From Pyrinomonadaceae bacterium (GTDB lineage: Bacteria; Acidobacteriota; Blastocatellia; Pyrinomonadales; Pyrinomonadaceae): a DNA stretch of 39,676 nt. How positions within the stretch are numbered: the stretch's first letter is position 1; the number at the start of each line of letters is the position of its first letter. The notes beneath the pieces are model-generated. The model did no database searches. It had not been told where the DNA came from and was given only the letters and a program-made list of their open reading frames with translations. The stretch lies in NCBI GenBank assembly GCA_013003295.1, contig JABDJV010000394.1, positions 1 through 39,676 of the forward strand, given 5' to 3'. A program made the position numbers and the translations under genes. This document shows positions 19,670 to 28,572 of this stretch, one piece after another.

Positions 19670-19798
19670 ATGCCATTCGCCGCAAAGATTTTTATATTTT
19701 TTCTGATCTTCTGCTTTATTTCGCTGCTGGTGTATTTCGCAGTAGTCAAGGCCTTTTATTGGGGAGATAAAAAGGAGCCTCCAAAAAAGCGAAAATAG
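19670..19798 (+). CDS. Small single-TM protein (42 aa), absent from the ORF track
   Basis: My translation: MPFAAKIFIFFLIFCFISLLVYFAVVKAFYWGDKKEPPKKRK*. Confidence 0.45.
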   Translation: MPFAAKIFIFFLIFCFISLLVYFAVVKAFYWGDKKEPPKKRK

Positions 19799-19824
19799 AC
19801 GGGAACTTGTTGAAAATAGGGTAG

Positions 19825-20520
19825 CTATTTTTTTTCCCGTTTTGCCTGCTTTTTGAGTTTCTTAATGCTCTTCTTATGCTTAATGAAAGCTGCCTCCGTT
19901 AGATAGACATTTAGCTCACAAATGTCCTTTACGTAATCACCGATTCTCTCGAGATGCTTGGCGACAAAAAGCAGATGCGCCGCGCTGGGAGTCGAGTCAG
20001 GGTCTCTGATCATCATTTCGATCAACTCACCAAAGACTTTGTCGTAAATTTTATCTATTTCTTCGTCACGCTTAATAACCTTTCTGGAAGTTTCGGCATC
20101 CTCAGACGTGAACGCATCCAAAGCGGCCTGCAGCATTTCGCCGGCGATCTCTGCCATTTTTGGGAAATCGACATAGCTTCTAACCTCCGGTTCGTTATTC
20201 AATATTATCGCGGCTTCGGCGATATTTGCGGCGTGATCGGCGATGCGTTCTAAAATGGGCGTGATCTTTGCGACCGATATTACAAAGCGAAGATCGTGAG
20301 CAGCCGGCTGCTGAAGCGCGAGGATCTCGACACTAAGACGGTCTATATCAACCTCCATCTTATTTATGACCTTATCATCGTCAATAACCTGCTGGGCGAG
20401 GTCGCTGTCGCGCTGCGTTAACGACTGCATCGCGCGGTGAACGGCTTTCTCGGTTGTGCCGCCAAGCAATAAAAGCTTGTCCCGCAGAACATCTAGTTGT
20501 GAATCAATTATCCTTTCCAT
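19825..20520 (-). CDS. phoU: Phosphate signalling complex protein PhoU
   Basis: LGGTTEKAVHRAMQSL, LQQPAAHDLRFVISVAKI, RIADHAANIAE, LERIGDYVKDICE. Confidence 0.96.
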   Translation of the reverse strand: MERIIDSQLDVLRDKLLLLGGTTEKAVHRAMQSLTQRDSDLAQQVIDDDKVINKMEVDIDRLSVEILALQQPAAHDLRFVISVAKITPILERIADHAANIAEAAIILNNEPEVRSYVDFPKMAEIAGEMLQAALDAFTSEDAETSRKVIKRDEEIDKIYDKVFGELIEMMIRDPDSTPSAAHLLFVAKHLERIGDYVKDICELNVYLTEAAFIKHKKSIKKLKKQAKREKK

Positions 20521-20558
20521 TTTCTTAATTATACATTGGCCCGTTTGGGTCAGCGCCT

Positions 20559-21317
20559 TTAGCCAAATCTTCCCGTAATATAGTCTTCTGTTAATTGATC
20601 TTCGGGGTTTGTGAACATTATTTCCGTAGGATTTACTTCGATCAATTTTCCGAGCATAAAAAATGCTGTTTTATCTGAAACGCGCGCGGCTTGCTGCATA
20701 TTATGCGTTACGATGGCGATCGTATATTCCTTCTTCAATTCAACCACAAGCTCTTCGATCTTTTGTGTAGCAATTGGATCGAGCGCCGAGGCAGGTTCAT
20801 CCATCAGAATCACTTCCGGCTGAACCGCAAGGGCGCGCGCGATGCAAAGTCTCTGCTGCTGTCCCCCCGAAAGGCCGAATGCGGAGGAATTCAAGCGGTC
20901 CTTTACTTCGTCCCACAGAGCAGCATCGACGAGTGCCTTTTCAACCCGGTCTTCCAAATCCGATTTGCCCGAATGCATCCGATTGATACGTATCCCATAG
21001 GCTACATTTTCGAATACGGATTTTGGAAAAGGATTCGATTTTTGAAACACCATTCCAACTTTTCGTCGCAGCGAGACGACATCGGTTTTCGGAGCGTAAA
21101 TATCTTTTCCGTCGATAAGCACTTCTCCGCTCACCTTTGCGATCGGGATCGTATCGTTCATACGGTTTATCGTTCGAATAAATGTAGATTTACCGCACCC
21201 TGAAGGCCCGATAAACGCCATCACTTCACGCTCCTTGATCTTAAGGTTAATATCAAACAGGGCTTGATTTGGGCCGTAATGAAAATCCAAATTTTTAATG
21301 CTGATTTTGCTTTTCAT
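20559..21317 (-). CDS. pstB: Phosphate ABC transporter ATP-binding protein PstB
   Basis: Walker [40 protein letters not shown]; PstB-specific [12 protein letters not shown]. Confidence 0.97.
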   Translation of the reverse strand: MKSKISIKNLDFHYGPNQALFDINLKIKEREVMAFIGPSGCGKSTFIRTINRMNDTIPIAKVSGEVLIDGKDIYAPKTDVVSLRRKVGMVFQKSNPFPKSVFENVAYGIRINRMHSGKSDLEDRVEKALVDAALWDEVKDRLNSSAFGLSGGQQQRLCIARALAVQPEVILMDEPASALDPIATQKIEELVVELKKEYTIAIVTHNMQQAARVSDKTAFFMLGKLIEVNPTEIMFTNPEDQLTEDYITGRFG

Positions 21318-21458
21318 AAAAAACTGTAACGCCAACATCCACGCTGGCTTTTGTGGCGGCTTTTGCCGCCGCTCCCCAAGTGCGCAATAGAATCAAATAA
21401 TAAACAATACCTGTGAGCGGGACGAACCCACGCAAGCCGCCGAGACGGCCGCGCCACT

Positions 21459-22295
21459 TCAAAACTTCTTCCGCGTAAAAATTCTAACGATAATATTGAT
21501 CACCAATATCAAACCGACCAGTATTAGTGTCGCCGCCCAGGCCATCTGGTGCTCGACCTCAAACGGACCGGTCGCAAAGTTATAGATCTGTACCGTTAAG
21601 GACGACATCGGCTTGTCGTAATACCAGTTATAGAAACGGCTGTTCAACGCAGTAAACAATAAAGGTGCCGTTTCACCCGAAATCCGCGCGATCGACAACA
21701 TCGCCCCGGTCGCAATTCCGGAAGCCGCAGCCGGCATCACAATATCCCAGGTTACGCGCCATTGCGGAGCTCCCAGCGCAAGCGCACCTTCGCGCATCGA
21801 TTTTGGAACGAGCCGGATCATTTCCTCGGTGGTCCTCGCAACGATAGGGATCATTATTATCGCAAGTGCGATTGCGCCCGCGAGACCCGATTGTCTTTGC
21901 ATCGGCAAGACTATCAGGGTGTAAATAAATATCCCGACGATGATCGAAGGCACACCGATCAAGGTGTCAGAAAGGAAACGGATGGTGTTTCCGTACCATT
22001 TGTCGCCAAATTCCGCCAGGTAAACACCCGCTCCAATTCCGATAGGCAGACCGATCAACGACGCAAGCAGCGTCATCATTGCCGATCCGGCGATCGCGTT
22101 TCCGATCCCGCCGCCTTCGCCAACCGGCTTTGGAGTGCTGACAATAAACTCCCAGTTGATCGCGGCGATGCCGCGGTAAGCGATATAAGAGAGAATCAGG
22201 ATCAAAACAGCGATCGCGAAAATCGCACACGCCGCCGTAACCGTAGTCATAATGCTACTGACGAATTTCCTGCGATTGTGAATTGCTTCGCTCAT
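21459..22295 (-). CDS. pstA: Phosphate ABC transporter permease PstA
   Basis: GVPSIIVGIFIYT, PIVARTTEEMIRLVP, LALGAPQWRVTWDIVMP; gene order. Confidence 0.96.
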   Translation of the reverse strand: MSEAIHNRRKFVSSIMTTVTAACAIFAIAVLILILSYIAYRGIAAINWEFIVSTPKPVGEGGGIGNAIAGSAMMTLLASLIGLPIGIGAGVYLAEFGDKWYGNTIRFLSDTLIGVPSIIVGIFIYTLIVLPMQRQSGLAGAIALAIIMIPIVARTTEEMIRLVPKSMREGALALGAPQWRVTWDIVMPAAASGIATGAMLSIARISGETAPLLFTALNSRFYNWYYDKPMSSLTVQIYNFATGPFEVEHQMAWAATLILVGLILVINIIVRIFTRKKF

Positions 22296-22368
22296 TTACT
22301 TTGAATTCAAAACTCAAGATTCAAGATTCGATATTTCGACCCGTCCTTGAATCTTGAACTTGGAATTT

Positions 22369-23298
22369 TTACGTTACCTTCGCGGTTCCGGTGCCCTTGG
22401 CAACCCGCGCGACCAACAGTTTTGCAAATCCATTTACTACAAACGTTACCAAAAACAGCACCAACCCCATTTCGATCAATGCGCTTAAATATAAACTGTC
22501 CGTGGCCTCTGCAAAATTCGCGGCCAGAACAGAGGCGATCGTGTATGCAGGCTCAAAAAGGGAAGCAGAGATCTGCGGCGAGTTTCCTATCACCATCGTT
22601 ACTGCCATTGTCTCGCCAAGGGCCCTTCCAAGTCCTAAAACGACCGCTCCCGCGATCCCGGATGCTGCATTTCCGAGAACAATTTTAGTCGTTTCCCATT
22701 TTGTCGCACCAAGTGCCAGCGCTGCTTCTCTCTGCTGAGTCGGAACGACCTCTAATACATCCCGCACAACCGCGGTGATTATCGGAGTAACCATCAAGGC
22801 CATTATCATGCCGCCCGTGAGCATTCCGATTCCCGTCAGGCGACCCTGGAAAAGTGGCAGCCAGCCAAAATAATCCTGCAGAAATACGCCAAGATAATTG
22901 CGAATAAAGGGTGCGAGTACGAATATTCCCCAAAGTCCGTAGACGACCGAGGGGATCGCGGCCAGCAATTCGACCAGAAACGCGATCGGCGTAGCTACCT
23001 TCTTTGGTGCCTGCTCAACAAGAAAAATCGCTATTCCCAACGACAGTGGGACAGCGATTATCAGAGCAATCAATGATGACACGATCGTACCGTAGATAAA
23101 CGGCAGGGCGCCGTAAATATCCGATGCCGGCTGCCAGTCTCTCCCAAACAAGAACCCGATTCCGAACTGCTTGATCGTGGGCATCGAATTCCACACCATC
23201 ATAAATATCATCGCGACGACGGTCAGCAGGATCGTCGTCGCAAAGATAAGCAATATGGAACGGAAAACTTTGTCTCCGGTTGTTCCTGTTTTCGACAA
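22369..23298 (-). CDS. pstC: Phosphate ABC transporter permease PstC
   Basis: AAIPSVVYGLWGIFVLAP, ALALGATKWETTKIV, GRALGETMAVTMVIGN. Confidence 0.96.
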   Translation of the reverse strand: MSKTGTTGDKVFRSILLIFATTILLTVVAMIFMMVWNSMPTIKQFGIGFLFGRDWQPASDIYGALPFIYGTIVSSLIALIIAVPLSLGIAIFLVEQAPKKVATPIAFLVELLAAIPSVVYGLWGIFVLAPFIRNYLGVFLQDYFGWLPLFQGRLTGIGMLTGGMIMALMVTPIITAVVRDVLEVVPTQQREAALALGATKWETTKIVLGNAASGIAGAVVLGLGRALGETMAVTMVIGNSPQISASLFEPAYTIASVLAANFAEATDSLYLSALIEMGLVLFLVTFVVNGFAKLLVARVAKGTGTAKVT

Positions 23299-23304
23299 GG
23301 TAAG

Positions 23305-24423
23305 TTATTCTCCGGCGGCCTTGGCTTTTTCGCGAAGCGGCTTTCCATCAGCCGTTATCGAGTAGATCTTGGCTTCTACTTTTTCAACTACTTCTTTTGG
23401 CAATGGTGCATAATGCAGGGCTTTCGCATATTGCGAACCATCATGGACCGCCCACCAAAGAAAATCGACCAGCGCTTTTCCTTTTACTGCATCTTTCTGC
23501 TGCTTGTAGACCAAAATGTAGGTGTAGCTTGAGATCGGGTAGGTATTATCACCTTCAGCATTCGTGATCTTGACCCGCATGTCTTCCGGCATATCTTTAA
23601 TCGATCCCGCCGCGGCTGCCGAAACATTGTCGATCGTTGCATCTACAAAGTTTCCTGCTTTGTTCTTGATCAAAGCTGTCGGCAGCTTGTTTGCCTTTGC
23701 AAAAGCGATCTCCACGTAACCGATCGTATTCGGAGTTTGTTTAACTTGTCCCATTACCCCATCGTTTCGAGGCGCTCCGGCTCCAACACCTTTAACCCAA
23801 TTCGGCTGCTTGCTTGCTCCGATCTTTTCCTTAAATGCCGGAACGGTTTTGGCCAGGTAGTCGGTAAACACGGCAGTTGTACCGCTGGAATCGTTTCGAT
23901 AGATCGGTAGAATCTCAGCGTCAGGAAGCTTTACGTCACCATTGTCGGCGGCGATCTTTGGGTCGTTCCACTTTTTGATATCGCCGAGATAGATCGCGGC
24001 GATCACCTCCGGAGTAAGATTCAACGGTTTATCAACCCCCTCGAGATTATAGGTCATTACGACTGCACCCAGAACCGTTGGGATATGAAGTATTTCGCCT
24101 TTGGCTTTCTCCATATCCTCATCTTTCATGGGATCGTCGGAAGCACCGAAATTAACGATTTCAGCGATGATGTCCTTTTGTCCGCCGCCGGAACCTTTAG
24201 ATTGATAATCGATCCTGATTTTCGGATTTATCTTTTGATACTCGTTGACCCACTTCTCATAGATGGGCTTTGGGAAGCTTGCACCCGCACCCTGAAGGCT
24301 TATATTTCCGCTGCTATCTGTTGTTCCATCGCCGCCGCCGATCGGGTCGCCGCTGCACGCCAGTCCTAAAATAAGATTTAAAGTTAAGATCGTAGCCAAA
24401 AAAATTTTTGCAAAAGTTCTCAT
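23305..24423 (-). CDS. pstS: Phosphate ABC transporter substrate-binding protein PstS
   Basis: Lipobox LILGLACSG; LQGAGASFPKPIYEKWVNEYQK; YRNDSSGTTAVFTDYL. Confidence 0.97.
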   Translation of the reverse strand: MRTFAKIFLATILTLNLILGLACSGDPIGGGDGTTDSSGNISLQGAGASFPKPIYEKWVNEYQKINPKIRIDYQSKGSGGGQKDIIAEIVNFGASDDPMKDEDMEKAKGEILHIPTVLGAVVMTYNLEGVDKPLNLTPEVIAAIYLGDIKKWNDPKIAADNGDVKLPDAEILPIYRNDSSGTTAVFTDYLAKTVPAFKEKIGASKQPNWVKGVGAGAPRNDGVMGQVKQTPNTIGYVEIAFAKANKLPTALIKNKAGNFVDATIDNVSAAAAGSIKDMPEDMRVKITNAEGDNTYPISSYTYILVYKQQKDAVKGKALVDFLWWAVHDGSQYAKALHYAPLPKEVVEKVEAKIYSITADGKPLREKAKAAGE

Positions 24424-24505
24424 ATTAAATACGGAATCTCCTAATGTGATTTGTTCTTTATCTTTTAAAGCGAAGCGCGATTATAAGTTAATTTGGAGGA
24501 CGAAT

Positions 24506-24522
24506 TGTTAAATTATAGTTAA
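24506..24522 (-). promoter_or_regulatory. Pho-box-like direct repeat TTAACT-N5-TTAACA upstream of pstS
   Basis: 11-bp period on the minus strand; TATAAT at 24485-24480 downstream. Confidence 0.55.
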
Positions 24523-24555
24523 TTTTTTGCGCAAACAGGTTTTTTCGATGGAGAT

Positions 24556-24596
24556 TTAACACAAAGTTAACATTGTTCTAACATAGGGGGTATAAT
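24556..24596 (+). promoter_or_regulatory. Pho-box-like array TTAACA-N5-TTAACA-N5-CTAACA followed by -10 TATAAT
   Basis: Repeats at 24556, 24567 and 24578 (11-bp period); TATAAT at 24591-24596. Confidence 0.65.
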
Positions 24597-24689
24597 ATTA
24601 AGCATCTAGTACTAAAGATAGGTAAGATTACGTTTGAATCGCAGGAAAAGTGCGGCTTTTAAACGACCATTAACTTCTGACTCAAACAT

Positions 24690-24887
24690 ATGGAACTGAT
24701 ACACGACCTGGAAAGCGATCTGGCCCTCGCCATTTTATTGGAAAAGAAATATTCGGAAAAAATTGAAGCAAAAGATGTTGTTTCTTTAGTGACCCGCGTA
24801 AATGAAACCCTGAGATATGTTTCGCTGAAAGATCATACTTGCTCTGACGATCAGCAGGCATTGAATATTGCCGCAGGAACCCATTAG
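24690..24887 (+). CDS. Small hypothetical protein (65 aa), divergent from pstS
   Basis: ORF downstream of the Pho-box/TATAAT promoter; no obvious family, weak RBS. Confidence 0.5.
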   Translation: MELIHDLESDLALAILLEKKYSEKIEAKDVVSLVTRVNETLRYVSLKDHTCSDDQQALNIAAGTH

Positions 24888-25170
24888 TGCCGATCGAAGC
24901 ACCGTAGATTTGTGTGTTTTATCAGGGCGGCCTAACCTTTGGTGCGGTCAATCCTTTATTCATAGCGACCCGGAGCTGAAAATTCCCCCGACCTAAGAAA
25001 AATAAATGCCTGGATGATCGGGTCCCCGATTCCGGCAAACCCCCAACAACGCATTTTTCATCGTAGAAACCCTGGCAAGATCTTTATATTGCCTAATTTT
25101 GCACTATTGCTTAAACTAATAACACAATATCAATTAAATAAGATAACTGCAGTAAACTTCGGAGGAGAAA

Positions 25171-26613
25171 ATGAGAAGATTAAGACTGGGTAGAAACCTG
25201 ACTTCGGCGGCGATGATCTGGGTTTTGTTAGTGATGCCGATGGCGGTATTTTCACAAACGCAGGTAAAATTGGCCAAGAATAAGTATAAGGTCCAGCAAG
25301 ACGTTGAGATCGGCAATAAGTATTCACAGCAGGTAGAGCAGCAAATGCCCGTTTTGAATGATGCCGAGGCGACCAGATATATTCAGAATTTAGGGCGCAG
25401 ACTAGTAAATGCGATCCCGAGAGAATTTCAGCAGCCGGCCTTCAATTATAGATTCAAGATCATCAACGCGCGGGATATCAACGCATTTGCTCTTCCGGGT
25501 GGTCCGATGTATGTAAACCGCGGACTGATTCAAGTTGCAAAAAACGAAGGTGAATTGGCGGGTGTTATGTCACACGAGATCAGCCACGTCGCTCTTCGTC
25601 ACGGTACCGCGCAGGCAACGAGGCAGAGCGGCTTGGGGTCGCAGCTCGGAACGATCGGTTTGATTCTAGGCGGTGCAATCCTAGGCGGACAAGCCGGAGC
25701 GCAGGCCGGGGCGATCGCAGCAGCTGCCTGGCAAACAAAATACAGCAGGGCGTTTGAAAGCGATTCAGATATTTTAGGTGCACGGATCATGGCAAACGCC
25801 GGTTATGACCCAAGAGATCTTGCGAATATGTTCAGAACGATCGCTGCGCAAAGCCAGGGCGGACGACCGCCGGAATTTTTGAGCAGCCACCCGGATCCGG
25901 GCAAGCGCTATGAAAAGATCAACCGAGAGGCCGAATTGCTTCGGGTATCAAACAATCCGATCAAATTCACACAGGCGTTTGCGCGTGTAAGGGAAAGGCT
26001 TGGCGCAATGCCGCGGGCGAGATCGATGGCCGAAATTCAGAAGGAAGCAAAAGGTCAGCAAACTGGCGGCAACACAACCGGAGGCAATACAGGTAATACA
26101 GGAAATACGGAAATGTCTCGCGGCAGATACTCCAGCCGTGTTCAGTTACCTTCGTCCCGAACTTTGACTTATCAAGGTGGCAATCTTTTCACGGTGCGCT
26201 ATCCTCGAAACTGGAGACAGCTTCCGGCACAAAATTCGATCACATTTTCGCCAACAGGAGCTTATGGAGACCAAGGGTTTACCCATGGTGCGATGATCGG
26301 GATCATCCAACCTCAAAGAAGCGGTTTGGAGCGCGCGACCGAAGATTATGTGAAAGGTGTTCTCGAGGGAAACACCTACTTAAGGCAGCGTACTAATTTT
26401 TCGAGAACGTCGATAAGCGGAAGACAGGCATATGCGGTAAGATTGTCGGGCCCTTCGCCGATCACGCGAAGGACGGAAGAGGTGATCATTTATACGACGC
26501 TTCTTAGGGATGGAAAGCTGTTTTACTATGTCGGCGTCACGCCTCAGCGTGATCGATACAGGTATTACCGCGCGTTTAACAACATGGTTCGTTCAATAAG
26601 GCTGAATGCATAG
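25171..26613 (+). CDS. M48 family metalloprotease (secreted)
   Basis: Signal peptide; GVMSHEISHVALRHGT (HExxH), AFESDSDILGARIMANAGYDP. Confidence 0.95.
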   Translation: MRRLRLGRNLTSAAMIWVLLVMPMAVFSQTQVKLAKNKYKVQQDVEIGNKYSQQVEQQMPVLNDAEATRYIQNLGRRLVNAIPREFQQPAFNYRFKIINARDINAFALPGGPMYVNRGLIQVAKNEGELAGVMSHEISHVALRHGTAQATRQSGLGSQLGTIGLILGGAILGGQAGAQAGAIAAAAWQTKYSRAFESDSDILGARIMANAGYDPRDLANMFRTIAAQSQGGRPPEFLSSHPDPGKRYEKINREAELLRVSNNPIKFTQAFARVRERLGAMPRARSMAEIQKEAKGQQTGGNTTGGNTGNTGNTEMSRGRYSSRVQLPSSRTLTYQGGNLFTVRYPRNWRQLPAQNSITFSPTGAYGDQGFTHGAMIGIIQPQRSGLERATEDYVKGVLEGNTYLRQRTNFSRTSISGRQAYAVRLSGPSPITRRTEEVIIYTTLLRDGKLFYYVGVTPQRDRYRYYRAFNNMVRSIRLNA

Positions 26614-26634
26614 CATTCCTTCTGAAGTGAATTC

Positions 26635-26687
26635 GAGATTGCGATTTTCTGGCTACCAGGGCCTTCAAATCGCAATCTCATCTTTTT
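26635..26687 (+). terminator. Rho-independent terminator of the M48 protease gene
   Basis: gagattgcgatttt..aaatcgcaatctc stem, then tcttttt. Confidence 0.85.
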
Positions 26688-26717
26688 AGTAAAACTCCCC
26701 CTTTAGAGAAAACTATT

Positions 26718-27899
26718 ATGAAAATTAAGAATCTGATTTTGTTTACTTTCTTGTTTTGTTTGGTCGGTGCGCTTGCAGAGAGTGCGAGTGCGCAGCTGAT
26801 TAGCAATAACGCCGTGCAATGTTCCGGAGACTATATAACCCCGATCAAATGCGGATACCATGCCGAGGGATATCAGGATGGCATGAATGATGCACGGGCA
26901 AACCGCGATTACGACTACAAAAGGTACAAACGTAAATATGAGGATCAGTACGAATCTTATTACAGAGACGGCTATGACCGGGGCTACCGGAGCATAAATC
27001 CGAATGTGCGTTGGACGGGCAAACAGAGAGACGTTTACAACGATGGCTATGATGATGGCGATAAGGACAAAGATCGGGGAATCTCGAGGCTTCCGGCTAG
27101 ATACGAGGGGCAATATGACCGTTCGTATGAGGAATATTATCGAAAGGGCTATCTCGATGGATATGACCGTAGGCCGAAGCAGTATGATGTAGCGGTCGGA
27201 AACGCCAGAAGAATCGGCACTTTCGGGGGTAACACGACAACCGTTCCGATTCGAAACAGAGGAATAAACCGAAATCGTCGGGGAACACGGACGGGTACAC
27301 TGACCTGGACCGGAAGGGTCGATGCACGAACCAATTTGGTAATTCGAGGTTCAACCGTTCGAACTGATGCGATCACCGGAAGGAATCTTGGACAGGGAAC
27401 AAGCAATTGGGTCGGGGTTTTACCCCGACGGCAGGCTACCGTGGTTGCCCGCAGACTTGACGGACGCGGCAGCGTAATCGTTACCCAACAGCCGACTCGC
27501 GCGAATAATTTCACGACTATTGTGTCGGTCAACGATACAAGACGCGGATCCGATAATTATCGGATTCAGGTTTCCTGGCAGGCATCTAATACGCAGGAAG
27601 CTTACAGCCAGGGGAAAGTGATGTGGCGAGGACGAGTCGATCAAACGGCGAATATAACGATCTCTGGCGAAGATGTTTCTAGTTTTGCTCTATCGGGCCG
27701 TGCGCTAACCAACGTAACTTTTGACCTCGACGGATATCTTGCACGCCGTCGCGGAAATGTTTCCGTTAGAAAACTTGACGGCCGCGGAACGGTTACGATC
27801 TTAGAGCAGCCTTCGAGACAAAATGATTATGTTGCCGTTATTCAGGTCTTTGATCCAAAAGGCAATGATGACTTCTATGAGATCGAGGTAACCTGGTAG
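26718..27899 (+). CDS. Secreted hypothetical protein with two tandem 95-aa C-terminal domains
   Basis: Signal peptide; GYxDGxxD-type N-terminal repeats; internal duplication at 27294-27578 and 27612-27896. Confidence 0.8.
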   Translation: MKIKNLILFTFLFCLVGALAESASAQLISNNAVQCSGDYITPIKCGYHAEGYQDGMNDARANRDYDYKRYKRKYEDQYESYYRDGYDRGYRSINPNVRWTGKQRDVYNDGYDDGDKDKDRGISRLPARYEGQYDRSYEEYYRKGYLDGYDRRPKQYDVAVGNARRIGTFGGNTTTVPIRNRGINRNRRGTRTGTLTWTGRVDARTNLVIRGSTVRTDAITGRNLGQGTSNWVGVLPRRQATVVARRLDGRGSVIVTQQPTRANNFTTIVSVNDTRRGSDNYRIQVSWQASNTQEAYSQGKVMWRGRVDQTANITISGEDVSSFALSGRALTNVTFDLDGYLARRRGNVSVRKLDGRGTVTILEQPSRQNDYVAVIQVFDPKGNDDFYEIEVTW

Positions 27900-27923
27900 A
27901 TAGTTTTTATTGAATTTCAATTT

Positions 27924-27956
27924 GCGGGAAACGTTATCGTTTCCCGCTTTTTTTTT
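27924..27956 (+). terminator. Rho-independent terminator overlapping the 3' end of trmB
   Basis: gcgggaaac-gttatc-gtttcccgc followed by ttttttttt. Confidence 0.9.
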
Positions 27957-28572
27957 CGAAGATTCTTCGATAAATCGGAAGATCGCGGTTTTCTACAGAG
28001 ATCTCACGCTCGGTTTTTACCGCGAGTGGGTTTTCGTCGATCCCGATCGGTATTAAAAGTTTATGCTGCTCAAATAATTCAAACATTTCTTCTGCAAGAA
28101 ATTCTACGTCAGTTTGAACAAGAATCTCGCCTTCTTCAGCAAGTTTTGCCGAAATCGTTTCGACCAAATTATCTTTGACCATGCGTCTTTTTGCGTGCCT
28201 TTTCTTAAACCAGGGATCCGGAAACTGGATCGTTACAAACTTCAGAATGTCTGACGGTACATTTTCCAGCAGGGTTTCCAGATCCAGGGTCGCATTACAG
28301 AATTCATAGTGCAGGTTTTTCAGTTTCTGCGTATCCCGAATCTCGTTCGCCTGGATAACGATCGGCTCCCTGATATCGATACCGAGATAGTTCCAATCCG
28401 TTTGTTGTTTTGCCAATTGTAGAAGGAAGCGCCCGCGCCCGCAGCCGATATCCAGATGCAAAGGCATTTCCGGGTCGCCGAAAACATCTTTTAGGTTCAG
28501 CGGCTTGACCGGGAGTTCGCGATAGTACTTCGCTAGCGGATTTACGTGCTGGTGTACTCTGACTCTGGCCAT
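27934..28572 (-). CDS. trmB: tRNA (guanosine(46)-N7)-methyltransferase TrmB
   Basis: LHLDIGCGRGRFLLQLA, NYLGIDIREP, IQFPDPWFKKRHAKRRMV. Confidence 0.96.
   Translation of the reverse strand: MARVRVHQHVNPLAKYYRELPVKPLNLKDVFGDPEMPLHLDIGCGRGRFLLQLAKQQTDWNYLGIDIREPIVIQANEIRDTQKLKNLHYEFCNATLDLETLLENVPSDILKFVTIQFPDPWFKKRHAKRRMVKDNLVETISAKLAEEGEILVQTDVEFLAEEMFELFEQHKLLIPIGIDENPLAVKTEREISVENRDLPIYRRIFEKKSGKR

Noticed and set aside
21762-22304. 180-aa plus-strand ORF over pstA
   Set aside because: Antisense shadow of pstA, Arg/Asp-rich and without recognisable domain features.
24888-25170. Possible riboswitch (c-di-AMP/c-di-GMP type) upstream of the M48 protease gene
   Set aside because: Some stems (e.g. 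atcgg-gtcc-ccgat near 25017) but I could not match any riboswitch consensus; an Rfam scan would settle it.
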